From contig JAEZGY010000031.1 of assembly GCA_023416695.1 (NCBI GenBank), forward strand, positions 1 through 64,000: DNA of 64,000 nucleotides, read 5' to 3'. Under the pieces are notes generated by a model. That model had not been told where the DNA came from. It ran no database searches and worked only from the letters and a program-made list of their open reading frames with translations. Shown here in pieces: positions 49,217-58,429 of this stretch (position 1 is the first letter of the stretch; the number at the start of each line of letters is the position of its first letter). The position numbers and the translations under genes were made by a program. This stretch comes from Bacillota bacterium (GTDB lineage Bacteria > Bacillota > Clostridia > Lachnospirales > Lachnospiraceae).

Positions 49217-49885
49217 CTAGAATAAATTAATATCATTTATTACATCTTTTGTTAATGGCTCGATGTAAATATTGCCGTCTTCAATAAATGCAATCTTTGC
49301 TTCTTTTGCACTCTCTTTTAATGGTTTATCAGGAGCTCTGCCAATTATATCAGCAATGCGTACCTGCACTGGTCTCATATCAAGAGCGACAACAAAAGCA
49401 TTCTCATTACCAGCAGCTCCAGCAAATACATTGCCTTTTAGACTTCCTAGTATAATAACATTACCTTTAGAAACTACTTTTGCTCCAGCATTGACATCCC
49501 CGATAATGATTATACTAGTTTCAGATTCCAATGCCTGTCCCGAACGAAGGTTTCCTTTATAAAACTGCCCCGTGCTTGAGGATAGCTCCATTAACCGATC
49601 ATTCAGTGATTTTTTAAATTGCGCCTCTAAGGCTTCGTCATTTGAAACAATGCACATAATCTTTAAGTCTGAGTTAGCGTTAATGATATCTAGAATTTCT
49701 CTTTCCTCTTCTAAGGATAGCTCCCTTCCTTCAAAACTAATTGCCATTGAAGCATTGCCTAAAAATTTCCTAGATTCTATAAACTTATTTGCTATATGTT
49801 GCTTCAAATCATGAAAGGGTATCTGATTATCCAGTACAACAATAATTCCAGATTTTGTGCCTTTAATTATTACTGAATTATTCAT
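49217..49885 (-). CDS. minC: Septum inhibitor MinC
   Basis: 222 residues: an N-terminal FtsZ-inhibiting domain (about 1-100) and a C-terminal beta-helix domain (about 115-215; RSGQALESETSIIIIGDVNAGA, GNVIILGSLKGNVFAGA) that dimerises and binds MinD. AGGAGG precedes the ATG. It is the first gene of minCDE, 77 nt downstream of pbp2 with a hairpin in the gap. Confidence 0.95.
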   Translation of the reverse strand: MNNSVIIKGTKSGIIVVLDNQIPFHDLKQHIANKFIESRKFLGNASMAISFEGRELSLEEEREILDIINANSDLKIMCIVSNDEALEAQFKKSLNDRLMELSSSTGQFYKGNLRSGQALESETSIIIIGDVNAGAKVVSKGNVIILGSLKGNVFAGAAGNENAFVVALDMRPVQVRIADIIGRAPDKPLKESAKEAKIAFIEDGNIYIEPLTKDVINDINLF

Positions 49886-49929
49886 AAAAACCTCCTAATA
49901 GATTTCATTAAGTAAAGTAATGAAATCAT

Positions 49930-49955
49930 GGAGTATAGAAGGTAATCTATACTCC
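49930..49955 (-). other. Intercistronic hairpin between pbp2 and minC
   Basis: GGAGTATAGA (49930-49939) pairs perfectly with TCTATACTCC (49946-49955), loop 6 nt, no T-tract on the minus strand. It may tune the ratio of wall-synthesis to Min messages by processing or mRNA stabilisation. Confidence 0.6.
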
Positions 49956-49962
49956 TATATAT

Positions 49963-52830
49963 TTAGTCATGTAGAGAAGTACTAAGCTCAGGAGTGGATA
50001 CCTTAGCATTTAATAAAGATGTTCTATCACCTACATTGAAATAATAATTATAAATATTCCTAGTCAGTTCAGCGGCATTACCAGAAGCATAACCATGTGG
50101 AATTACTGTGGTAACACTAATCTCAGGATTATCAAAAGGTGCATAGGATACAAATAATGCATGGTCAGGATCGTTCTTACTTTCCTGAGCGGTACCAGTT
50201 TTACCAGCTACTGTGACATTGAGGTCCTTATATAATTTCTTAATGGAGCTCCTATCACCATTCACTACCATTTCCATTCCTTTTAAAACAGCATCCCAAT
50301 AGGAATCATTGATATTAGTAAGTTCCTTATATATCTTAGGAGTATTCTGTAATACTTTAGTTCCATTTACATCTACTACTTTATTAATAATAGATAAGTC
50401 GTATACAGTGCCTCTGTTAGCAAGCCCTGTTACATATTTAGATAAACTGGCAGGAGTAAAGTTATTGGTACCTTGTCCAATAGCAGTACGTATCCCTTGA
50501 TCATCTGATATCTTGGAAACATATTCGGATTGAAGTTCAATTCCAGTTGGTGCTCCAAAACCAAACATGGAAGCGTATTTACTAAGTTCTGATAATGTTA
50601 AATTATCATTATAAGTATTTCCCTTTAATCCTAGCTCCCAACCTAGTTCATAAAAGAAATAATTACAGGATACCATAAGAGCTTCAGAAACATCAACACT
50701 ACCATGGCCACCACCACCAACCCAACACTTTGGAGATGGAGTAATCTTTTCAAAAACCACATCATCATGAATCTCTCGGTTCACAGTGATAATACCTTCC
50801 TCTAAGCCCGCTATAGAAGACAACATCTTATAAGTAGAACCTGGAGCTGTCATCTGTTGTATTGGACGATTGATTAAAGGATATGCATCATTGGCTAGTA
50901 ATTTTGAGTAGTAGCTTGAATTAATACGGTTAGCTAGTTGGTTATTATCATACCCTGGGTAGCTAACTAGGGCTTTTACATTACCTGTCTTGGTGTCAGT
51001 AATCACAACAGAACCAGAACATGGATTAAGTGCTAACTGACCAGGAGTAATTTCTAGATTAGCAATCTTATCACGGATAAATTTATAGGCAGAAATAGAA
51101 CCACTCTTTAAATTATTAATGGCTTCCTCATTATATTCTAACACATTTTGGTCAAATAATAAAAGACAAATTTCTGTTCCTGTTACTTTTTTATCGTAGA
51201 TCATGTATTTGTAGAGAAGCTTATCAAAATTATTGTCTAGAGTTAGCTTTTCAACTAAGTAATCCAAAAGAGCTTCATAGATTTCTTGGGAATCATAATA
51301 ATCATTAGGATCACTAAAAATTTGGCGGTCTATTAACTCATTACCTAAAGCATATCGTAAGAATTCACTGAGACTAATTGTTCCGGCATTATATGCTTGA
51401 TAAGTGGTATCCTCTTTATCAATGGCACTGGTTAAAAGAATCTTGTTACTAGTAAGATAATTGTAGATATAGTTTATATATTCTTGATACTCATCTGTTT
51501 GCTCTTTAGTTTTAGCAGTAGATGAATAACTTAAGATTCCTCGAAGTTTATTAAATACAGATTCTCGTCTACTTAGTAACTTATTATAAACAGTTTTCTC
51601 AGTAGTTGTGGCATCATCTGCCAAAAAGTCATTAATGTTTAGTATCTCATTGTCAATTAACGAGAAATAAACATTTCTTATTGGAATAACTGGTTCAGTG
51701 GAATTGCCACTTTTTACAGTTTCATTTTCGTTTGGATGAATTTTAGTTAAAAGGATACCAGCAAGTTCCTTTTCTAACATATTATAGCATGCTTGCTGTA
51801 GTTCAGCGTCAATCGTTAGGTATACATCACTTCCACCAATGGCTTGCTTTGTTACAGTGGAATCCTCAATTTTATTGTCAGAATTCAGGGTGACAGTATT
51901 GGTTCCTTTACTTCCATGTAGATACTGCTCAAAATCAGCCTCAATTCCAATCTTTCCAATCTGGTCACTTTTTGCATAGATGTCACTACGACCATCCTCT
52001 TCTGTTTTCATCGTAGACCATAACTCATCACTAATAGAACCAGTGTAACCTAAGATATGAGCCATTGAATAAGCATACTTATCAGTATACTTACGAGTAG
52101 TTCTCATTTGAATATCAAGGCCTGGTAGGTCTCCAGAGTATTCCTTAATAGCAGTTACTGTGGCATCACTTACATTATTGGCTATATCTAAACCTACGGC
52201 ATTATTATAACCATTCAAATACTTTGCATAGCGAATAACCATAATCTTGTAAGCTTCCTGCTTTGTGTACTCTTCTGAAATGTTGAAATTTAGACTATTA
52301 GAACCTGTACCAAAACGAAGGTAGGTAAACACTTCTTCCGCTGTGGAACTTAACTGTTCTTCTGTTAAATCTTTTACACTTGATAGTGCATAAACATCTC
52401 GTTTGAAGCTTAGTAAAGCATTTCCTTCCTTTGTAAATGTAACGTTGTCATTACTATCAATTGCAAGACCAAAGTCTATGTTAATGGAATCACCATTTAT
52501 TTCAACGATATGAATAATCTTATTTAACATTGCATTAAGAGTTTTATTATCAGAAACACTATCCGTATCCATAAGTGTTACGGAATAGTTGATATCGTTA
52601 TAGGCAAGAAGAATCCCATTTCTATCATAGATATTACCACGGGTAGCTGGAATATCTATCTCTTTTGTATCCGTAGCAGTAGCTTTCTCTTGGTATTCCT
52701 CTCCTTGGACGATTTGAAGGCTAAAGAGGCGGTGAACGAGTATACTAAATAACATAAGATATATTAAAGTTATAGGAAGAAGTCTGGACGACACGAGTGA
52801 CTTTAATTTGTCAATAAGGGTATCAATCAT
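49963..52830 (-). CDS. mrdA: Class B penicillin-binding protein 2 with enlarged pedestal region
   Basis: 955 residues, much longer than Escherichia coli PBP2 (633). One N-terminal membrane helix, a dimerisation domain (TRGNIYDRNGILLAYN), then a transpeptidase domain with SxxK at Ser665 (APGSTYKM), SCN (SCNYFF) and KTG (AGKTGTAQ). The extra length lies mainly between about 360 and 600, a helical, Asp/Asn/Tyr-rich stretch placed between the first transpeptidase strands (SDVYLTIDAELQQ) and CSGSVVITDTKTG. Partner of RodA for cylindrical wall growth. Its ATG overlaps the mreD stop (ATGA). Confidence 0.92.
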   Translation of the reverse strand: MIDTLIDKLKSLVSSRLLPITLIYLMLFSILVHRLFSLQIVQGEEYQEKATATDTKEIDIPATRGNIYDRNGILLAYNDINYSVTLMDTDSVSDNKTLNAMLNKIIHIVEINGDSINIDFGLAIDSNDNVTFTKEGNALLSFKRDVYALSSVKDLTEEQLSSTAEEVFTYLRFGTGSNSLNFNISEEYTKQEAYKIMVIRYAKYLNGYNNAVGLDIANNVSDATVTAIKEYSGDLPGLDIQMRTTRKYTDKYAYSMAHILGYTGSISDELWSTMKTEEDGRSDIYAKSDQIGKIGIEADFEQYLHGSKGTNTVTLNSDNKIEDSTVTKQAIGGSDVYLTIDAELQQACYNMLEKELAGILLTKIHPNENETVKSGNSTEPVIPIRNVYFSLIDNEILNINDFLADDATTTEKTVYNKLLSRRESVFNKLRGILSYSSTAKTKEQTDEYQEYINYIYNYLTSNKILLTSAIDKEDTTYQAYNAGTISLSEFLRYALGNELIDRQIFSDPNDYYDSQEIYEALLDYLVEKLTLDNNFDKLLYKYMIYDKKVTGTEICLLLFDQNVLEYNEEAINNLKSGSISAYKFIRDKIANLEITPGQLALNPCSGSVVITDTKTGNVKALVSYPGYDNNQLANRINSSYYSKLLANDAYPLINRPIQQMTAPGSTYKMLSSIAGLEEGIITVNREIHDDVVFEKITPSPKCWVGGGGHGSVDVSEALMVSCNYFFYELGWELGLKGNTYNDNLTLSELSKYASMFGFGAPTGIELQSEYVSKISDDQGIRTAIGQGTNNFTPASLSKYVTGLANRGTVYDLSIINKVVDVNGTKVLQNTPKIYKELTNINDSYWDAVLKGMEMVVNGDRSSIKKLYKDLNVTVAGKTGTAQESKNDPDHALFVSYAPFDNPEISVTTVIPHGYASGNAAELTRNIYNYYFNVGDRTSLLNAKVSTPELSTSLHD

Positions 52831-53336
52831 ATATTCTCCTTTCCAGATGACTGTTCAAAACGAACAATTAAAACATGAATCAATTTATACAATAAAAAGG
52901 ATACTAAAACCGTATAAACTAATTCTGGAAGCATAATTTTATAAAAATAGTATGGCAAATTGGTACGATTTCTTAATAGGAAGTTAAGAATATAAAATAA
53001 GAAGTTATAAAAGATATCACTTAATCCAACCAGTAAAAATGGAATCGTATAATCATCGCGATAGTAAATTTTATTGCAAAGCCCAACCAGATACCCAATT
53101 AGCATATATATTAGACCACATACACCAATTAAACGATTGTATTGACAGTCTACTAATAAGCCTAGGAATAAGCCTAGAAACATTGCTTCAATTTTGCCCC
53201 GGATATACCCAATTGCCACAACAATAATTAATATTAAGTTAGGAACAACATTAGCAAGTGCTATTTTTTGCAAGACTGTAGTTTGCAAAAGATAGCATAC
53301 TAAAATTAATGCAGTCATGTATAGAAAACGTTTCAT
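52827..53336 (-). CDS. mreD: Rod shape-determining protein MreD
   Basis: About 169 residues, five to six membrane segments, weakly conserved as usual for MreD but placed exactly between mreC and pbp2. GTG 53345 overlaps the GGGTGG ribosome site, so ATG 53336 is preferred. It is part of the MreBCD-RodA-PBP2 elongasome. Confidence 0.9.
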   Translation of the reverse strand: MKRFLYMTALILVCYLLQTTVLQKIALANVVPNLILIIVVAIGYIRGKIEAMFLGLFLGLLVDCQYNRLIGVCGLIYMLIGYLVGLCNKIYYRDDYTIPFLLVGLSDIFYNFLFYILNFLLRNRTNLPYYFYKIMLPELVYTVLVSFLLYKLIHVLIVRFEQSSGKENI

Positions 53337-53348
53337 AGTTACCACCCT

Positions 53349-54245
53349 TTATTTAGAACTGTCATCATTATCTGATGGTGTCTGATTAGGATCTGTTTTG
53401 ATCAGAGCCTCTTTTAATTCTGTAATAACCAAAACGGTATCTAGTTTAGAAAAATCAACTGCAGGTCTTACATAACCAGATTGGCTCATATTGCTAGAAT
53501 CCGGGGATATACTGTCCACGTATCCAATTAATATTCCAGGAAGAAATTTACTACTTACCTTAGAAGTGACAATTTCGCCACCAACTCCAATAAGAGCTTC
53601 TTTTTTAATTACGTTCATCTCAATGAGGCCATTGCTAAATAATTCTAGGTTACCTTTTACATTACAGGTATCTCCAGTATCTCTAACCATACCACCTACA
53701 TTACTAGCATCATCCACAATTAAACGAATTTTGGAGTAGTTATATCCTACTTCCGTTATAATACCTACTAACCCCTCATCTGCGATGACATTCATGTCAA
53801 GGGTCAGACCTTCTCTACTACCTTTGTCAATGGTGATGTTACTATACCAGTTGCCAGGATCATAGCTGATAACTGTAGCTGCTACCTTTGGATAGTTCTT
53901 ATAGTCTTGGTCAAGTTTATAAAGCTTACGATAATTCTCTAGCTCAAACTTGTCCTGTAAAAGGTTATTATTTTCAAGCTTTAACTTGTTAATCTCCTCT
54001 TGAAGAGTTTTATTCTCTGCCGTCAAATCTTCTACAGAATTAATTAGTTCAGCCTTTGAATGAATAAAATCACCAATTTGATTAATCCCCTTTTGCATAG
54101 GCGTCATAACCCTACCAACAAATGTTTTGGCAGGAGCTACTGCCTCGCTATATTTAAATGAAATAAATATCAGAATTAAGCATAGCACGGTTAATGCTAA
54201 TAATATATATCGAGGTGCTATGTTTACCTTAAACCTACGTCTCAT
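53349..54245 (-). CDS. mreC: Rod shape-determining protein MreC
   Basis: 298 residues: N-terminal cytoplasmic tail and one membrane helix (YILLALTVLCLILIFISF), a coiled coil (about 65-110) and a beta-rich extracytoplasmic domain with NWYSNITIDKGSREGL and VIADEGLVGIITEVG. It activates PBP2. The C-terminal tail is Asp/Ser-rich. AAGGGAGTTTCCT precedes the ATG, 22 nt after mreB. Confidence 0.95.
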   Translation of the reverse strand: MRRRFKVNIAPRYILLALTVLCLILIFISFKYSEAVAPAKTFVGRVMTPMQKGINQIGDFIHSKAELINSVEDLTAENKTLQEEINKLKLENNNLLQDKFELENYRKLYKLDQDYKNYPKVAATVISYDPGNWYSNITIDKGSREGLTLDMNVIADEGLVGIITEVGYNYSKIRLIVDDASNVGGMVRDTGDTCNVKGNLELFSNGLIEMNVIKKEALIGVGGEIVTSKVSSKFLPGILIGYVDSISPDSSNMSQSGYVRPAVDFSKLDTVLVITELKEALIKTDPNQTPSDNDDSSK

Positions 54246-54267
54246 AGGAAACTCCCTTCCCTATTAC

Positions 54268-55296
54268 TTATTTTAATTTTCTCTTACTTAAGCCAGAAGT
54301 AACGATAGAGGATAGAGTCTTTAAATTGGAGTCTTCAATTATAGACCCAAGTCCATTAATCACTGCATTGGCAGGGTTTGGACAAATATTAACTTTTAGC
54401 TCAGTTTCTTGGCTAATTAGTGTATCAAGATTACGAATACTCGCAGATCCACCTAAAACATAGATGCCTGAATCAATAATATCAGATGAAATTTCAGGAG
54501 GAGTTCTCTCTAAAATCATCTTTATATTATCTATGATGCTATTTAGATACTCAATGATTGCTTCATGAACCATGCTAGAATTGATTTCCATCTCACTAGG
54601 AAGTCCTGTAACAACATTACGTCCATATACTTTAATGGATCTTTCTTCTGTATGAAAAGCATCAGCAAGTTCTTTTTTGATATTCTCTGCAGTCTTATCT
54701 CCGATTAACAGATTATATTTTTTCTTTACATATAATCGAATAGACTCATCTAGCTTGTTTCCTCCAATAGGAATCAACTTGCTGATTACTATTCCTCCTA
54801 AGGACATAATGCTGATTTCTGTAGTATCAGCACCGATATCTACTGTCATCACACCAGCAGCACAGGTAATATCAAGACCTGCTCCTAAGGCAGCAGCAAT
54901 TGGTTTTTCTACTATACCAACATACTTAGCTTTGATGCAAGAGTTTGCTATCAAATCATGAAATGCCATCTTTTCTACTTCAGTAATATCTGTTGGAACA
55001 GCTATGATACAATAACCACCCTTAAGACTTGTTTTTAGTATTTTTTTAAAGGTTGAATTGATTAGAGTTTCCATATTAGCAATATCGGCAATCACACCAT
55101 TGCGTACTGGATAAGAAACTTGTATATTACGAGGTGCCTTTTCTAGCATTTCATAAGCTTCGTCACCAACAGCAATTACACGACGTCTATTTTCATTCGC
55201 AATTACGTTTTTTTCGTCAAATACTATCTCATGTCCCTTGCGATATATTTTTAATGTGCTAGTACCTAAATCAATTCCTAATAATCTATTTGTCAT
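54268..55296 (-). CDS. mreB: Rod shape-determining protein MreB (actin homologue)
   Basis: 342 residues, actin-like ATPase. The phosphate 1 motif GIDLGTSTLKIYRKG, phosphate 2 TVDIGADTTEISIMSLGGIV and the adenosine motif YVLGGSASIRNLD are conserved. Some substitutions (KIYRKG, ISLGGI-like variation) suggest a paralogue-type MreB, but its place before mreCD supports the elongasome role. GAAGGGAGAACACA precedes the ATG. Confidence 0.94.
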   Translation of the reverse strand: MTNRLLGIDLGTSTLKIYRKGHEIVFDEKNVIANENRRRVIAVGDEAYEMLEKAPRNIQVSYPVRNGVIADIANMETLINSTFKKILKTSLKGGYCIIAVPTDITEVEKMAFHDLIANSCIKAKYVGIVEKPIAAALGAGLDITCAAGVMTVDIGADTTEISIMSLGGIVISKLIPIGGNKLDESIRLYVKKKYNLLIGDKTAENIKKELADAFHTEERSIKVYGRNVVTGLPSEMEINSSMVHEAIIEYLNSIIDNIKMILERTPPEISSDIIDSGIYVLGGSASIRNLDTLISQETELKVNICPNPANAVINGLGSIIEDSNLKTLSSIVTSGLSKRKLK

Positions 55297-55315
55297 TGTG
55301 TTCTCCCTTCTAGAT

Positions 55316-56011
55316 TTACAGCAGACCTTGTTCTTTTAAGCTCACATATTTATTATCCCCAATAATTAAGTGATCCATAAGCTTAATTCCTATTAATACA
55401 CCAGCCTCCTTCACCCTTTTAGTAACTGAAAGGTCCTCAGTACTTGGAGAGGGGTCCCCGCTAGGGTGATTGTGGAGAAGTATAATATTCACCGCACCGT
55501 TTTTAAGCGCATATATAAAGAGTTCTCTAGGTGCAAGTAAAGAAGCGTTTACTGTTCCCGAAGAAATGATCTTATCGCCTAGTATTTTACTTTTTGAATC
55601 TAGTAAAACAAGCAAAATTTGTTCCGTAGTTAAATGACGCATATCCTCCATATAATAACTAGCGACTGAATCGGGAGACAATAGATGAACACCATCTTTT
55701 CTTGTGGCTTTTGCCATCCGTCTCGTAATTTCAGACAGACAGAGAATCTGAGTAGCTTTTACTTGACCAATCCCATCTAACTTCATTAGTTCATTAAAAG
55801 TTAAATGATTAAGATTTAGCAAGCCATTATATTCCTGATTACTTAGAAGAATCCGAGAGGCAAGATGCAGTGCATCTTCCTTCTTAGAACCAGTTCTTAG
55901 GATGATTGCCAGTAATTCTTCGTCGGACAAAGCATGAACGCCCAAGCGGCTAAATTTCTCGTAAGGGCGTTCAAATATTGGCATTTGTGCAGAAGATGTT
56001 TTCTCAAACAT
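55316..56011 (-). CDS. radC: RadC family JAB-domain protein
   Basis: 231 residues: N-terminal helix-hairpin-helix part (about 60-85) and a C-terminal JAMM-like metalloprotease fold with HNHPSGDPSPSTEDL. Despite the name a repair role is doubtful; the function is unknown. The frame opens at TTG 56026, but GGAG spaced 9 nt before ATG 56011 supports the latter. It lies 20 nt upstream of mreB, the classical radC-mreBCD arrangement, and probably heads the operon. Confidence 0.93.
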   Translation of the reverse strand: MFEKTSSAQMPIFERPYEKFSRLGVHALSDEELLAIILRTGSKKEDALHLASRILLSNQEYNGLLNLNHLTFNELMKLDGIGQVKATQILCLSEITRRMAKATRKDGVHLLSPDSVASYYMEDMRHLTTEQILLVLLDSKSKILGDKIISSGTVNASLLAPRELFIYALKNGAVNIILLHNHPSGDPSPSTEDLSVTKRVKEAGVLIGIKLMDHLIIGDNKYVSLKEQGLL

Positions 56012-56108
56012 AAGAGTAAGCTCCAATCTGTCTCTTCAAGCATCTGCCCCCAATGCTAACTGACAAGAACTATGTGTCGTTCTTATGAAATAAAATCTTC
56101 CACGCTAC

Positions 56109-56137
56109 ATTTTAGCATATCTGTTTTATTTTGTATA
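56109..56137 (-). promoter_or_regulatory. Possible promoter of the radC-mre-min operon
   Basis: On the minus strand: TATACA (56132-56137), 17-nt spacer, TAAAAT (56109-56114). The -35 match is partial. It would give a leader of about 95 nt, containing a small hairpin around GAACNNNNNNNNGTTC (56068-56083). Confidence 0.4.
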
Positions 56138-56145
56138 CCTTTTTA

Positions 56146-57432
56146 CTAAAGCCTTATGAGATTCTCCTCAAACATACTTTGGGCAGATTTTAGAATTCCG
56201 AGTTTGGCATGGTACCAAGTAAGTCCCCCTTGAAAATATACTGCATAAGGAGGTTTGATTGGGGCATCTGCAGACAATTCAATGCTACTTCCTTGGACAA
56301 AGGCACCTGCTGCCATAATGACATCAGAATCATAGCCAGGCATTGCCCAAGGTTCTGGTGTAACAAAGCTATCTACTGGAGCTGCTGCCTGAATACCCTT
56401 ACAGAAAGCTATGACACCTTCTTTGGTACCAAGGGTAACCGCTTGTATAATATCATATCTTGGCTCACTTCCATTAGGAATCACAGAAAATCCAAGTTGT
56501 TCGTAGAGATTAGCTGCATAAATAGCTCCTTTTAGTGCCCCTGCAACTACAGTTGGAGCGAGAAACAATCCTTGGTAAAGAAGACCGTTGATACCTAAGG
56601 TTGCCCCTACCTCTTTGCCAAGGCCTGGTGCAGTTAAACGATAAGCAGCTTGCTCCACAAGTTCCTTCTTCCCAACAATGTAGCCACCGATAGGGGCTAA
56701 TCCACCACCAGGATTTTTAATGAGTGAGCCCACACATAAGTCAGCTCCTACATCGGTGGGTTCTATGGTTTCTACGAACTCCCCATAACAGTTATCTACC
56801 ATGCAGATAACATCTGGTTTTATAGATTTTATAAATGCAATAAGTTCTCCGATTCTGTTTACAGAAAGGGTTGGTCTCGTTTGATACCCTTTAGATCGTT
56901 GTATGGTGACCATCTTAGTTGCAGAGGTAATCGCTTTTTTAATGCCCTCATAATCAAAGCCGCCATCATTAAGCAAATCTACTTGTCGATAAGTAATTCC
57001 ATACTCAGCCAGACTACCTGGGGTCTTACGAATACCAATTACTCCTTCTAAAGTATCATAGGGTTTTCCTACAGGACTTAACAATTCATCTCCAGGTCTT
57101 AAGTTAGCAGACAAGGCAATGGTCAAAGCATGTGTACCACAGGTGAGCTGAGGACGTACCAAGGCGGATTCGGCATGAAAAACAGATGCATATACCTCCT
57201 CTAGGGTATCCCTTCCTATATCATTGTATCCATAGCCAGTGGTTGCAGCAAAATGGATATCGCTCACTCTGTTCTTTTGCATAGCCAGTATCACCTTGTG
57301 TTGGTTATATTCTGCTACCTGATCAATATAAGAAAAACGCTCCTTTAGAGATTCCTCTATAGCGTCAGAAAAGTCAAGCAGCTTTTCTGCAATCCCCATG
57401 CTTTTGTACTGCTCTTTTAAATACTCTTTCAT
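56146..57432 (-). CDS. PLP-dependent enzyme, methionine gamma-lyase-like (YnbB/aluminium-resistance family)
   Basis: 428 residues, fold type I PLP enzyme. ALVRPQLTCGTHALTIAL, VGKPYDTLEGVIG, VDNCYGEFVE and the PLP-Lys region GSLIKNPGGGLAP identify the family labelled YnbB in Bacillus or 'aluminium resistance protein'; the real substrate is uncertain, probably a sulfur amino acid. It lies downstream of miaA, as ynbB lies near miaA in Bacillus. Confidence 0.9.
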   Translation of the reverse strand: MKEYLKEQYKSMGIAEKLLDFSDAIEESLKERFSYIDQVAEYNQHKVILAMQKNRVSDIHFAATTGYGYNDIGRDTLEEVYASVFHAESALVRPQLTCGTHALTIALSANLRPGDELLSPVGKPYDTLEGVIGIRKTPGSLAEYGITYRQVDLLNDGGFDYEGIKKAITSATKMVTIQRSKGYQTRPTLSVNRIGELIAFIKSIKPDVICMVDNCYGEFVETIEPTDVGADLCVGSLIKNPGGGLAPIGGYIVGKKELVEQAAYRLTAPGLGKEVGATLGINGLLYQGLFLAPTVVAGALKGAIYAANLYEQLGFSVIPNGSEPRYDIIQAVTLGTKEGVIAFCKGIQAAAPVDSFVTPEPWAMPGYDSDVIMAAGAFVQGSSIELSADAPIKPPYAVYFQGGLTWYHAKLGILKSAQSMFEENLIRL

Positions 57433-57460
57433 TGCATGATCCTTTCTACTATTCTATTCA

Positions 57461-58414
57461 TTAGATTAAAGAACATATGTTCCTATCCTTTAAAACCTTA
57501 AGAATAGCATCTAATTGTTCTTTGGTACTTCTTAATTGTTGTTTGTCTATCATAATAATGTCTTTTTCTCTTTTAAACCAGGTTAACTGGCGTTTCGCAA
57601 AATGTCTGGTATCCCTTTTAAGAATATAAACAGCCTCTTCTAAGGTTATTTCACCATTAAGATAAGCATAAATCTCTTTATACCCTAAGCCCTGCATAGA
57701 TACCAAATTTCTAGAATAACCAGCTTCTTTTAAGGAACGAACCTCATTTACTAACCCTTCTATAAGCATTGTATCAATACGGGAATTAATGCGTTCATAT
57801 AATAGTTGCCTATTGTGAGTTAAAACAAAATAGGCACTATGATAAGCAGCCGGACGGTTTTTTTCTTCCTCATTATGCTTCGATATTTGCTTTCCAGTAA
57901 GTCTATAATATTCAATCGCTCGTATTACTCGTTTACTGTTATTTAAATGAATGGACTTGGCGCTGTCTGGGTCAATCCTAGTAAGCTCATCATGGAGAAA
58001 CTTAGGTCCCTTTTCTACCAGTTCCTTTTCTAGTTCTTTTCTAACCTCAGATTCAATAGGCTCCTCATCAAAATTAATATCATACAAAAGTGCTTGAATA
58101 TAAAAACCTGTACCACCGACAATAATAGGAATCTTGCCTTTTGCATAAATTTCTTCTAATGCTTCTTTGGCCATCTTTTGAAAACGAACTACATTAAAGT
58201 CTTCATCCGGTTTCATTACATCAATAAGATAATGTTTTATACCACCCATTTCAGATGGTTTAATTTTAGCAGTACCGATGTCCATATGTCGATAAACTTG
58301 CATAGAATCTGCAGAAATAATTTCTCCACCTATTGTTTGAGCCAAAGAAATGGATAATTCAGTTTTACCAACAGCGGTAGGACCTGTTAATATGATTAAT
58401 GGTCGTAGACTCAT
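57461..58414 (-). CDS. miaA: tRNA dimethylallyltransferase
   Basis: 317 residues. Adds a dimethylallyl group to A37 of tRNAs reading UNN codons. P-loop GPTAVGKTELS near the N-terminus, SADSMQVYRHMDIGTAK, VGGTGFYIQALL and HFAKRQLTWFKRE are all present. AGGAGGATATA precedes the ATG, 16 nt after mutL. Confidence 0.97.
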   Translation of the reverse strand: MSLRPLIILTGPTAVGKTELSISLAQTIGGEIISADSMQVYRHMDIGTAKIKPSEMGGIKHYLIDVMKPDEDFNVVRFQKMAKEALEEIYAKGKIPIIVGGTGFYIQALLYDINFDEEPIESEVRKELEKELVEKGPKFLHDELTRIDPDSAKSIHLNNSKRVIRAIEYYRLTGKQISKHNEEEKNRPAAYHSAYFVLTHNRQLLYERINSRIDTMLIEGLVNEVRSLKEAGYSRNLVSMQGLGYKEIYAYLNGEITLEEAVYILKRDTRHFAKRQLTWFKREKDIIMIDKQQLRSTKEQLDAILKVLKDRNICSLI

Positions 58415-58429
58415 TATATCCTCCTAAAG

